From Campylobacteraceae bacterium (GTDB lineage: Bacteria > Campylobacterota > Campylobacteria > Campylobacterales > Sulfurovaceae): DNA of 16,971 nt. The notes below the pieces were generated by a model. The model searched no databases. It was given only the letters and a program-made list of their open reading frames with translations, and was not told the DNA's origin. Position numbers and translations under genes: made by a program. The first letter of the stretch is position 1. Each line of letters opens with the position of its first letter. Positions 7,506 through 14,321 of this stretch are shown piece by piece. The DNA is taken from positions 1-16,971 of the forward strand of contig JALSQB010000040.1 of the NCBI GenBank assembly GCA_026985655.1. Direction: 5' to 3'.

Positions 7506-8087
7506 ATGAAAAAAATAGTCGGAATGTTACTTTTAAGTCTTTTTGTACTGATAACAGGATGTAATGCAAAAGATAGTAATAGTACCATTGTAAAAGATAA
7601 TAGAACACAGAGTAAAGATACCATTGTGGTATTAGAGACAAATCAAGGAAGCATTGAACTTAAAATGTTTCCAGAAGTTGCTCCTTTGGCCGTGGAAAAC
7701 TTTGTGACTCATGCCAAAGAGGGTTACTACAATGGTCTTATTTTTCACCGTGTGATTAAAGATTTTATGATTCAAGGTGGAGACCCAACAGGAACAGGTA
7801 GAGGTGGCGAGTCTATTTGGAAAAAAGAGTTTGTTAATGAACATAAACCCAATGTTGTTTTTGATAGACCATTTTTATTGGCAATGGCAAACCACGGACC
7901 TAATACCAATGGAAGTCAATTCTTCATCACAACCAAAGCGACCCCTTTCTTAAATGGTGGATATACTATTTTCGGTGAAGTTGTAGCAGGAAAAGATGTT
8001 GTTAGTAAAATTGAAAATACAAAAACAGCTAGAGGTGATAGACCTGTAAAAGATCAAGTAATGAAAAAGGTTTTTGTTAAAAAATAA
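7506..8087 (+). CDS. Cyclophilin-type peptidyl-prolyl isomerase, predicted lipoprotein
   Basis: The protein catalyses cis-trans isomerisation of X-Pro bonds, here most likely outside the cytoplasm. The 193-residue chain starts with a lipoprotein signal (MKKIVGMLLL..., lipobox LITGC, Cys19), then a short Ser/Thr/Lys linker, then the cyclophilin core from about residue 40. Catalytic motifs are FHRVIKDFMIQGGDP (80-94, Arg82) and NTNGSQFFIT (133-142). The tryptophan typical of cyclosporin-sensitive cyclophilins is replaced in FLNGGYTIFG (148-157), as in many bacterial forms. A clear AAAGGA at 7495-7500 overlaps the rny stop. The stop codon overlaps the cmoB start (TAATG). Confidence 0.94.
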   Translation: MKKIVGMLLLSLFVLITGCNAKDSNSTIVKDNRTQSKDTIVVLETNQGSIELKMFPEVAPLAVENFVTHAKEGYYNGLIFHRVIKDFMIQGGDPTGTGRGGESIWKKEFVNEHKPNVVFDRPFLLAMANHGPNTNGSQFFITTKATPFLNGGYTIFGEVVAGKDVVSKIENTKTARGDRPVKDQVMKKVFVKK

Positions 8088-8995
8088 TGAATCTCGATAC
8101 AATACGTCAAGAGCGTTTAAAGGCTCTTGACTGGAAAAACATAAAGCCTTACTGGGAAGCCATACAGCAACTTCCCACTCCTAAAAATATTGACATAAAT
8201 TTAAATGATACCGTTGAAATGTTAGCCAATAACTTTTCAGCAGAAGAGGAGCAATTTATTTATGATACTGCAAAACTTATGCACCCTTGGCGTAAAGGAC
8301 CTTTTCAAGTTTCAAAAACATTTATTGACTCTGAATGGAAAAGTAATTTAAAATACAACTTACTCCGTCCTCATTTTAATTTAAAAGATAAAGTTGTAGG
8401 TGATATTGGCTGTAATAATGGCTATTACTTATTTAGAATGATGGAAGATTCCCCCAAACGCCTTATTGGTTTTGACCCATCTGCCATTACTTATTGTCAA
8501 TTTAAATTTTTAGACCATTTTATGAAAACTGATATTTGCTATGAACTCTTAGGCGTAGAGCATGTGGAATTTTACGAACATAAATTTGACGTGCTCTTCT
8601 GCCTTGGAGTACTCTATCATCGTTCTGATCCAATTGCGATGTTAAAATCTCTCTTTAAAGGCTTAAATGCAGGTGGAGAGCTAATTCTTGATACTTTTAT
8701 GATAGATGGCGAAGAGGAGATATGTTTAACCCCACGTGAACGTTACTCTAAAATGGGTAACATCTACTTTATCCCTACGGTATCGGCGTTAAAAAATTGG
8801 TGTTATCGAGCAGGTTTTGAAGAAGTTGAGGTACTTGCTATGGTAAAAACAGAGCATGAAGAACAACGAAAAACAGAATGGATTAATTCTCAATCTTTAG
8901 ATGATTTTTTAGATAAAGATGACCAAAGTAAAACAGTCGAGGGTTATCCTGCACCTAAAAGGGTATATATTAAGGCAAAACGATTAAAAAAATAG
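8087..8995 (+). CDS. cmoB: tRNA U34 carboxymethyltransferase
   Basis: CmoB transfers a carboxymethyl group from carboxy-SAM to 5-hydroxyuridine at tRNA position 34, making cmo5U for wobble decoding. The 302-residue protein shows the long CmoB N-terminal region with RKGPFQVSKTFIDSEWKS (about 69-86), then the Rossmann methyltransferase core: VGDIGCNNGYY (about 104-114), IGFDPS (127-132) and FCLGVLYHRSDP (171-182), all characteristic of CmoB. Length is close to the family norm. It starts inside the stop of the cyclophilin gene (TAATG) with no well-placed SD, so reinitiation is likely. CmoA, which makes the carboxy-SAM cofactor, is not in this window. Confidence 0.95.
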   Translation: MNLDTIRQERLKALDWKNIKPYWEAIQQLPTPKNIDINLNDTVEMLANNFSAEEEQFIYDTAKLMHPWRKGPFQVSKTFIDSEWKSNLKYNLLRPHFNLKDKVVGDIGCNNGYYLFRMMEDSPKRLIGFDPSAITYCQFKFLDHFMKTDICYELLGVEHVEFYEHKFDVLFCLGVLYHRSDPIAMLKSLFKGLNAGGELILDTFMIDGEEEICLTPRERYSKMGNIYFIPTVSALKNWCYRAGFEEVEVLAMVKTEHEEQRKTEWINSQSLDDFLDKDDQSKTVEGYPAPKRVYIKAKRLKK

Positions 8996-9035
8996 TATAA
9001 ATGAAAAAAAAATCTCAAAAGTCTTAAAAATAAGG

Positions 9036-9041
9036 TATAAT
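9036..9041 (+). promoter_or_regulatory. -10 box of the hsrA promoter
   Basis: A perfect TATAAT lies 68 bp before the hsrA start, in the only sizeable gap of the region. No convincing -35 is present. Transcription would start around 9048 and give a leader of about 60 nt with AGGA at 9100-9103 as ribosome site. Two copies of TCTTAAAAAT (9022-9031, 9061-9070) flank it. Confidence 0.5.
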
Positions 9042-9108
9042 TAAAGATATATAAGTAGTTTCTTAAAAATTACTAAACTTATAAAATAATATTATTTTTA
9101 GGATAAAG

Positions 9109-9774
9109 ATGAGAATATTAACAATTGGGTTTGAAGATGAATTCGTAAAAGAGTTAGAATCTGAACTTGCAAAGTATTTTATCTGTATTGTTGATGTTGC
9201 ACGAGATTTATATGATGCTACGAATTTTACAGATTTTCGCCATTATGAGCTGATTATTGTTGTAGATGAAGGTGAAAAATATACTTTAGAAAAATATAGT
9301 AATGAGGTAAAAAAGAAAAAACGTGAAACAAAAATTATTGTTCTAACTAAAAATCAAAAAAATCAAATTCCACTTTTTCGTTTAGGTATTGATGATGTTA
9401 TGGTTAATTTTATTGACTCTTCAGAAGTGATTGCTGCACGGGTATTATCTAATATGAGAAAACTTTTTGGAACCACCATAGATGTTGGAAAACTTGTGAT
9501 TGATATTGTCAATAAACGCATTGAATATGACGATAAAATCGTCTCTTTAAACGGTAAAACCTTTGATATTTTGGCTTATTTAGCACTTAGAGAAGACAGA
9601 GTTTTTTCTAAAGATGAAATTATTAATGCACTATGGGAAGAGCCAGAGTATGTATCAGACAATACGGTTGAAGTAGCCATTAATCAGATACGAAAACGTT
9701 TAAAAAGTATTTTAGGTTTTCAAGTAATACATACAGTACGAAGACGAGGCTATAAATTCTCTTATGAAAAGTAG
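9109..9774 (+). CDS. hsrA: Atypical orphan OmpR-family regulator, HsrA/HP1043-like
   Basis: The 221-residue protein has a receiver-like domain (1-120) and a C-terminal winged-helix DNA-binding domain. The C-terminus, with ALWEEPEYVSDNTVEVA (174-190), INQIRKRL and TVRRRGYKF (209-217), closely resembles Helicobacter HP1043/HsrA as I remember it; that protein is an essential regulator reported to act without phosphorylation. The receiver fits this: the acidic pair near residues 8-9 is absent (ILTIGFEDE), the phosphoacceptor position after YELIIV is Val52, and the conserved Lys is Asn100. Thr80 of the signalling pair remains. No histidine kinase is adjacent. It is a single gene with its own promoter and an AGGA site. 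Its TAG stop lies in an inverted-repeat element. Confidence 0.9.
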   Translation: MRILTIGFEDEFVKELESELAKYFICIVDVARDLYDATNFTDFRHYELIIVVDEGEKYTLEKYSNEVKKKKRETKIIVLTKNQKNQIPLFRLGIDDVMVNFIDSSEVIAARVLSNMRKLFGTTIDVGKLVIDIVNKRIEYDDKIVSLNGKTFDILAYLALREDRVFSKDEIINALWEEPEYVSDNTVEVAINQIRKRLKSILGFQVIHTVRRRGYKFSYEK

Positions 9775-9853
9775 GGTGTCATTTTAATGCACCTTTTAAA
9801 AGCACCGTTAAAATTTTACTACCCTTAGAGTGCTGCAATAAATTGCACCCTAC
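9771..9853. repeat. 83-bp inverted-repeat element with GTAGGGTG ends
   Basis: GTAGGGTG (9771-9778) and its exact complement CACCCTAC (9846-9853) bound the gap between two convergent genes. Each end leads into its own small hairpin: GGTG-t-CATT/AATG-CACC (9775-9793) on the left and TGCAAT-aa-ATTGCA (9834-9847) on the right. GCACC recurs at 9789, 9802 and 9845. The shape is two REP-like units in inverted orientation, as in a REP doublet or a short non-autonomous element. The TAG stops of both flanking genes are the TAG within GTAGGGTG. Only one copy is visible here, so repetition in the genome is not shown. Confidence 0.5.
9775..9797 (+). terminator. Possible intrinsic terminator after hsrA
   Basis: Directly after the hsrA stop, GGTG (9775-9778) pairs with CACC (9790-9793) and CAT(T) pairs with (A)ATG inside it, with one unpaired T and a tight T-rich loop. 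TTTT (9794-9797) follows. It is short, so it would be a modest terminator. Confidence 0.4.
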
Positions 9854-10452
9854 GAGTTTTTAACGGTTTCTATCCAATAAGACATAATCTTTTGTTCTTG
9901 TTTTAAAGTAGTACTCATACCATGACCTGGGTAAACAGTAAAATCTCCTTCAATTTTCATAGCTTTCTCTAAACTTTTCACCATCTCTTCTGCTGATGAA
10001 AAAGGAAAATCCCATCTTCCGATTGAACCTTGAAAAAGAAAATCTCCTGAAAACCAAACATCTCCAATCTCTATAATCGAATTACCTGGGGTGTGTCCTG
10101 CAAATTTTCTATATTGAATATCTATTCCTTGAATATTAATTTTTTCATCGCCATTAATCAAATAGTCAGCTTTAGAGGGAGGAACATTATTTCCTAAGGG
10201 CGATTTCGTCAGCATAAACTCATCATCTTTTGGAATGTAAAGTGGAATGTTAAACGCTGTTTTTACTTCATGGTTTGACCAAACATGGTCGTAGTGTCCA
10301 TGTGTGTTAAGAATGGCAACAGGATTAGTTACATTCTTTTTTATCCAGCCTAATGCATTGGTTCCAGGGTCAATAATTAGGTCTTTATTGTCAATAGTAA
10401 CAATGTAACAATTTGTTTGGGTTGCACCCATCGCTTGAAATTTAATTTTCAT
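9850..10452 (-). CDS. MBL-fold (glyoxalase II-like) metallo-hydrolase
   Basis: This is a 200-residue cytoplasmic metallo-beta-lactamase-fold hydrolase. The dinuclear metal ligands are all present: THGHYDH (His51, His53, Asp55, His56), GHTPGNS (His120), SGDFLF (Asp137) and YPGHGMST (His177). The layout matches the glyoxalase II/YcbL-like group, and hydrolysis of a thioester such as S-lactoylglutathione is possible. The long C-terminal substrate domain of true GloB is missing, so the substrate is open. It starts at ATG 10450-10452 with AAAGGC upstream. Its TAG stop at 9850-9852 is part of the GTAGGGTG inverted-repeat end, so the C-terminus may have been set by that element. Confidence 0.88.
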   Translation of the reverse strand: MKIKFQAMGATQTNCYIVTIDNKDLIIDPGTNALGWIKKNVTNPVAILNTHGHYDHVWSNHEVKTAFNIPLYIPKDDEFMLTKSPLGNNVPPSKADYLINGDEKINIQGIDIQYRKFAGHTPGNSIIEIGDVWFSGDFLFQGSIGRWDFPFSSAEEMVKSLEKAMKIEGDFTVYPGHGMSTTLKQEQKIMSYWIETVKNS

Positions 10453-10468
10453 TATGATGCCTTTTAGA

Positions 10469-10474
10469 TATACT
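10469..10474 (+). promoter_or_regulatory. Possible -10 box for the DUF455 gene, implying a leaderless mRNA
   Basis: TATACT ends 6 bases before the ATG at 10481. If it is used, transcription would begin at or next to the A of the start codon. No ribosome site is visible upstream of that ATG. The opposite gene starts 28 bp away, so promoters for both directions must overlap. Confidence 0.25.
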
Positions 10475-10480
10475 ATTGCT

Positions 10481-11299
10481 ATGAATTTTTATACAATTTT
10501 AGAAGAAGCCATAGAGAGCGACAATATAGCGACTAAAGAGAAATTAACAGAGCAATGTTTTGTGTATTGTAGCCAAAATAAATTAATAGATGAGCCAAAA
10601 GAGGAAGCTAAAATCTTTCAAGAACCCTCTTATTTCCATAAGTGTAAAATTGTTCAAGCTAAAGCCTTAAAAGCCCGTAAAAATTTTGATACTAAAGAGG
10701 GTTTAGCCAGTTTGGTTCATGCGATTGCACATATTGAATACTCTGCCATAGATTTGGCATTAGATGCTGTTTATCGTTATCCTGCAATGAATCAACAGTA
10801 TAAGCTAGATTGGCTAGAAGTAGCAAAAGATGAGATACGACATTATAGGATGCTAGAAGAACTTCTAAAGGAATTGGGCTTTAACTATGGTGATTTTTCT
10901 GTTCACGCTGGATTGTTTGATGCCTCTATGAATACAGCAAATAATCATCTTGATAGAATGGCAATTATCCCTAGATATTATGAAGCAAGTGGATTAGATG
11001 TAACCCCCCAGATTTTAAAAAAGTTAGATAATAAGCGAAAAAATCCTTTTGTAAAAAAATTAATTAGTATTTTAAATATTATTTATAGTGAAGAGATAGA
11101 ACACGTTCAAAAAGGCGACTATTGGTTTAAAGCTTTATGTGATTTAGAAAAAAAAGATATTAATATTTACTTTGAAATTTTAGATAAATATAATATTTTA
11201 GATAAACACAGACCTCATTTAAATGTAATAGCTAGAAAAAAAGCAGGCTTCTCTTGTTCGGAGATAAGGCTATTGGGGAGTGTTGAGTGCAGTGATTAA
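10481..11299 (+). CDS. DUF455 family ferritin-like protein
   Basis: The 272-residue protein is helical and carries ferritin-like diiron-type motifs: HAIAHIEYSAIDLALDA (from about residue 80, Glu86), DEIRHYRML (Glu118 and His121, an ExxH) and SEEIEHVQKGDYWF (Glu205 and His208, a second ExxH). This is the DUF455/COG2833 family, whose reaction is not established as far as I know. An in-frame ATG at 10454 would begin 1 bp from the start of the divergent hydrolase and adds nine unlikely residues, so I use the ATG at 10481. Upstream there is a TATACT but no SD. No neighbour suggests a substrate. Confidence 0.88.
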   Translation: MNFYTILEEAIESDNIATKEKLTEQCFVYCSQNKLIDEPKEEAKIFQEPSYFHKCKIVQAKALKARKNFDTKEGLASLVHAIAHIEYSAIDLALDAVYRYPAMNQQYKLDWLEVAKDEIRHYRMLEELLKELGFNYGDFSVHAGLFDASMNTANNHLDRMAIIPRYYEASGLDVTPQILKKLDNKRKNPFVKKLISILNIIYSEEIEHVQKGDYWFKALCDLEKKDINIYFEILDKYNILDKHRPHLNVIARKKAGFSCSEIRLLGSVECSD

Positions 11300-11369
11300 G
11301 CATCTGTTTCTTAAATAAAAACAGAATTAAATACATATTGTTTGGGACTATATTTAATAAATAATAGAG

Positions 11370-11375
11370 TATAAT
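11370..11375 (+). promoter_or_regulatory. -10 box for the DegT-like/lpxK/argB operon
   Basis: TATAAT preceded by GAG lies 38 bp before the start at 11414 in an AT-rich 114-bp gap. No clear -35 is seen, as is usual in this group. It is the only good promoter candidate before four closely packed genes. Confidence 0.5.
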
Positions 11376-11413
11376 TATTTATTAACTAATAAAAACCAAA
11401 AAAAGTGAAAAAA

Positions 11414-12550
11414 ATGCAAAATACAATAGAATTTTATAAACCATCCGTTCAAGAAAACACACAAAAATATATAGATGATGTATTAACTTTCTCCGATAAC
11501 AATAAAGTTGAGAAGTTAGAAAATAAGGTAAAAGAGTTTATTGGCTGTGAAAATGTATTGGCCGTAACCTCTGGTGCTGCAGCCTTACACCTTGCTATGT
11601 GTGCTTTGGACTTTAAACGAGGAGACAAAGTTATTTGTAGTATTAATGTTTTCCCCTCTGTTCCTCAAGCCGTTAGACATTTTGATGCTGAACCTATTTT
11701 TGTCGATATTGAAGATAAAAACTATAACCTAGACATAGGAAATTTAGAACGAGCCTTAAAAGATAATAAGAGTAAGAAATTAAAAGCGATTATTTTAAAT
11801 CATATGGCAGGAAATATTGTTGATTTAGATGCTGTTTATGCTCTGGCAAGTGAATATAAAGTAAAAGTGATTGAAGATGCATCTAATGCCATGGGTGCAA
11901 AATATCAGGGAAATTATATTGGAAATACAGGTGCTGATATTACTGTTTTTTCATTTGCTCCTCATCTTTGTAGCTCAACAGTAAATGGTGGACTACTTCT
12001 TTGTAAAGATGAAGCCGTCCATGAGCGTGCAAAATTATTGAGTTTTCATGCTATGCAAAATAGAGAACGTGATGCGTATGGCTCGGTAAGCTATATCTAT
12101 GATGTGGTTGATATTGGGTGGAAATATGACCTTAGTCAGCTAGAAGCTGCTTATTGTTTAGCCGAGTTTGAAGCTTTAGAAAAAACATTGGCTAGACGTA
12201 AAGAGATAGCACTTATGTATAGTAAAGAGCTTGCAGGGGTAAACCACGTATCTTTACCTGAAGTGACTGATGAGGCTATTTGCTCTCAATATACTGTAGA
12301 GATTGATAAAAACCGTGACCACTTTGTCGGACAACTTAAACAAGAGGGTATTAATATCTCTGTACATTATATGCCTCTGCACCTCACGGAATATTATAAA
12401 CAAAAATACTCTATGAAAGTATTTGACTATTCTGTAGCACTTGGTTGTTTTCAGCGTGTTATGTCTTTACCAATATATCCTTCATTAAGCAATGATGAAG
12501 TAAAACGGGTTTGTGAAGCCATTAAAAAAGTTGCTGATGCACACATCTAA
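11414..12550 (+). CDS. DegT/DnrJ/EryC1/StrS-family protein lacking the PLP lysine
   Basis: The fold is that of the sugar aminotransferases: VTSGAAALHLAMCAL (51-65), EPIFVDIEDKNYNLD (93-107), VIEDASNAMGA (152-162, with Asp155 at the PLP ring-nitrogen position), then GADITVFSF (173-181) and GWKYDLSQLEAAYCLA (235-250). In active members a lysine follows FSF, typically as FSFHPVKPITTGEGG. Here the aligned run is FSFAPHLCSSTVNGG, with Leu185 in place of Lys and His184 beside it. It may thus be a non-aminotransferase or use histidine, as known for the 3-dehydratase ColD. The start is ATG 11414 (a GTG at 11405 is possible). It overlaps lpxK by 14 bp, hinting at a lipid A or surface-sugar role, which is inference. 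Length, 378 residues, is normal. Confidence 0.85.
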   Translation: MQNTIEFYKPSVQENTQKYIDDVLTFSDNNKVEKLENKVKEFIGCENVLAVTSGAAALHLAMCALDFKRGDKVICSINVFPSVPQAVRHFDAEPIFVDIEDKNYNLDIGNLERALKDNKSKKLKAIILNHMAGNIVDLDAVYALASEYKVKVIEDASNAMGAKYQGNYIGNTGADITVFSFAPHLCSSTVNGGLLLCKDEAVHERAKLLSFHAMQNRERDAYGSVSYIYDVVDIGWKYDLSQLEAAYCLAEFEALEKTLARRKEIALMYSKELAGVNHVSLPEVTDEAICSQYTVEIDKNRDHFVGQLKQEGINISVHYMPLHLTEYYKQKYSMKVFDYSVALGCFQRVMSLPIYPSLSNDEVKRVCEAIKKVADAHI

Positions 12551-13457
12551 GCTTACTTCTTTTTTTGAAAAACTTTTTTTTAAGCCCAATCCTTTAGATT
12601 GGGTTTTAATTCTTCTGCTTTCTCCTTTATCTTTATTTTATGCCATTTTGATGTTAATTCGACGTATTTTTAGCGTTAAAAAAGCGTATGCTGTTCCTAT
12701 TGTTAGTATTGGTAACTTGACGGTTGGTGGTTCGGGAAAAACACCTTTTGTCATTGCATTAGCCAAGCAATATAAGGGCGTTAGCATCATATCACGTGGC
12801 TATGGACGAGAGAGTAGAGGGCTTGTCGAGGTAAGCAGAAAAGGTGATGTTTTGGTTGATGTATTTGATGCTGGAGATGAAGCGATGCTTATGGCGACTT
12901 CGTTAAGTGATGCGTCGGTGTTGGTCAGTGAAAATCGCGAACTTGCCATAGAAAAGGCAATTAAAGAGGGGGCTAAGGTCATTTTCTTAGATGATGGATT
13001 TAATCGCGTAAATATCAAAAAATATGAAATACTACTTTTCCCAAAAACAGTTAAAAATTATTTTTCTTTTCCTTCAGGTCCATTTAGGGAGTTTTTCTTT
13101 ATGAAATTCTTTGCTAATATGTCACTTTATGAAGAGAAAGATTTTAAGAGAGTTGTGGAAGTAGAAAATAAAACACCAAAGATGCTTTTAGTTACAGCTA
13201 TTTCAAATCCAGAACGTTTAAATGCTTTTTTACCTAAGGGCATTATAGATAAGATTTATTTGGAAGACCATGCGTATTTTAATGAAGAGCAACTTAGAGA
13301 AAAAATGATTAGCTTAGGTGCTACTTCCCTTTTGGTAACGCAAAAAGATGAAGTGAAAATGAAAGGCTTTAAGTTGCCTTTGTCAGTGATGAAGTTAAAA
13401 TTAGAGATTAAAAATGAAGTTTTAGAAAACATTCATAGCTATATTGAGGATTATTAA
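12537..13457 (+). CDS. lpxK: Tetraacyldisaccharide 4'-kinase
   Basis: LpxK adds the 4'-phosphate to the lipid A disaccharide at the inner membrane. The 306-residue protein has a membrane-associated N-terminal helix (about 20-42), the kinase P-loop in GNLTVGGSGKTPF (GGSGKT 64-69), SRGYGRESRG (about 86-95) and the Walker B-like FLDDGFN (about 150-156, where DDGFQ is usual). An upstream in-frame GTG at 12513 is possible, but I prefer the ATG at 12537, which already overlaps the previous gene by 14 bp and leaves the normal N-terminus. argB follows after 4 bp. Confidence 0.95.
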   Translation: MHTSKLTSFFEKLFFKPNPLDWVLILLLSPLSLFYAILMLIRRIFSVKKAYAVPIVSIGNLTVGGSGKTPFVIALAKQYKGVSIISRGYGRESRGLVEVSRKGDVLVDVFDAGDEAMLMATSLSDASVLVSENRELAIEKAIKEGAKVIFLDDGFNRVNIKKYEILLFPKTVKNYFSFPSGPFREFFFMKFFANMSLYEEKDFKRVVEVENKTPKMLLVTAISNPERLNAFLPKGIIDKIYLEDHAYFNEEQLREKMISLGATSLLVTQKDEVKMKGFKLPLSVMKLKLEIKNEVLENIHSYIEDY

Positions 13458-13461
13458 AAAT

Positions 13462-14313
13462 ATGAGAGAAAAAATTGAAGTAGTAGAGACCCTTTTAGAA
13501 GCTTTACCCTACATTAAAAAATTTAGAGATGAAAAAATAGTCATCAAATATGGTGGTTCAGCACAAACTTCCGAGAATTTAAAACAAAAATTTGCACAAG
13601 ATATTGTACTTTTGCATACGGTAGGTATGAAACCTATTGTGGTTCATGGTGGAGGAAAAGCCATTACCGAGTTACTCAATGATTTAGGGGTTGAGACAAA
13701 ATTTGTAGAGGGGCAAAGAGTAACCAGCAAAGAAGTGATGCGAATAGCTGAAATGGTACTCTCTGGTGAAATTAATAAAGAGATAGTTTCTCTTCTAAAT
13801 AATCAAGGAGGAGATGCCATTGGTATTTCGGGGAAAGATGCGAACTTTTTAGAAGCAATTCCCAAAGATTTTGAGAATTTTGGCTACACAGGCACCATTC
13901 AAAATGTTAATCCAAACATGGTTGAGAAGATGATTGATGAGGGCTTTGTTCCTGTTATTGCACCCATTGCTTCAGCCTCTACTATTGGTCACCCTGGTTT
14001 TAACATTAATGCTGATTTAGCAGCGAGTCAAGTTGCCATTGCATTAAAGGCTAGAAAAATAGTTTTCTTAACTGATACAGCAGGGGTATTGAACCAAGAT
14101 ATGAAACTTATCTCTACGATGGACATTCAAAAAACTGAAGCCTTAAAAAAAGATGGCACGATTAATGGAGGCATGGTACCTAAGGTAGATGCATGTATTG
14201 AAGCACTACGTGGAGGGGTAAAAAAAGCACACATTATTGATGGACGTGTTGAACACTCTATTTTACTTGAAGTTTTAACCTCTTCAGGTATTGGTACTTG
14301 TATTGAATTGTAA
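13462..14313 (+). CDS. argB: Acetylglutamate kinase
   Basis: ArgB phosphorylates N-acetyl-L-glutamate, the second step of arginine synthesis. The 283-residue protein shows KYGGSAQ (29-35), VVHGGGKAI (60-68), the acetylglutamate site FNINADLAASQ (about 180-190) and NGGMVPK (235-241). About 28 residues precede the first kinase strand and contain a helix (VETLLEALPYIKKF). Such an N-terminal helix is typical of hexameric, arginine-inhibited enzymes and is absent in E. coli, so feedback inhibition is likely by inference. A TTG at 13444 is in frame, but ATG 13462 is the better start, with GAGGA at 13446-13450 just upstream. Confidence 0.96.
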   Translation: MREKIEVVETLLEALPYIKKFRDEKIVIKYGGSAQTSENLKQKFAQDIVLLHTVGMKPIVVHGGGKAITELLNDLGVETKFVEGQRVTSKEVMRIAEMVLSGEINKEIVSLLNNQGGDAIGISGKDANFLEAIPKDFENFGYTGTIQNVNPNMVEKMIDEGFVPVIAPIASASTIGHPGFNINADLAASQVAIALKARKIVFLTDTAGVLNQDMKLISTMDIQKTEALKKDGTINGGMVPKVDACIEALRGGVKKAHIIDGRVEHSILLEVLTSSGIGTCIEL

Positions 14314-14321
14314 CATATAGT

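Noticed and set aside
11304..11324. CTGTTT/AAACAG hairpin as terminator of the DUF455 gene
   Set aside because: Only 6 bp, 9-nt loop and no T-run after it; likely chance in AT-rich sequence.
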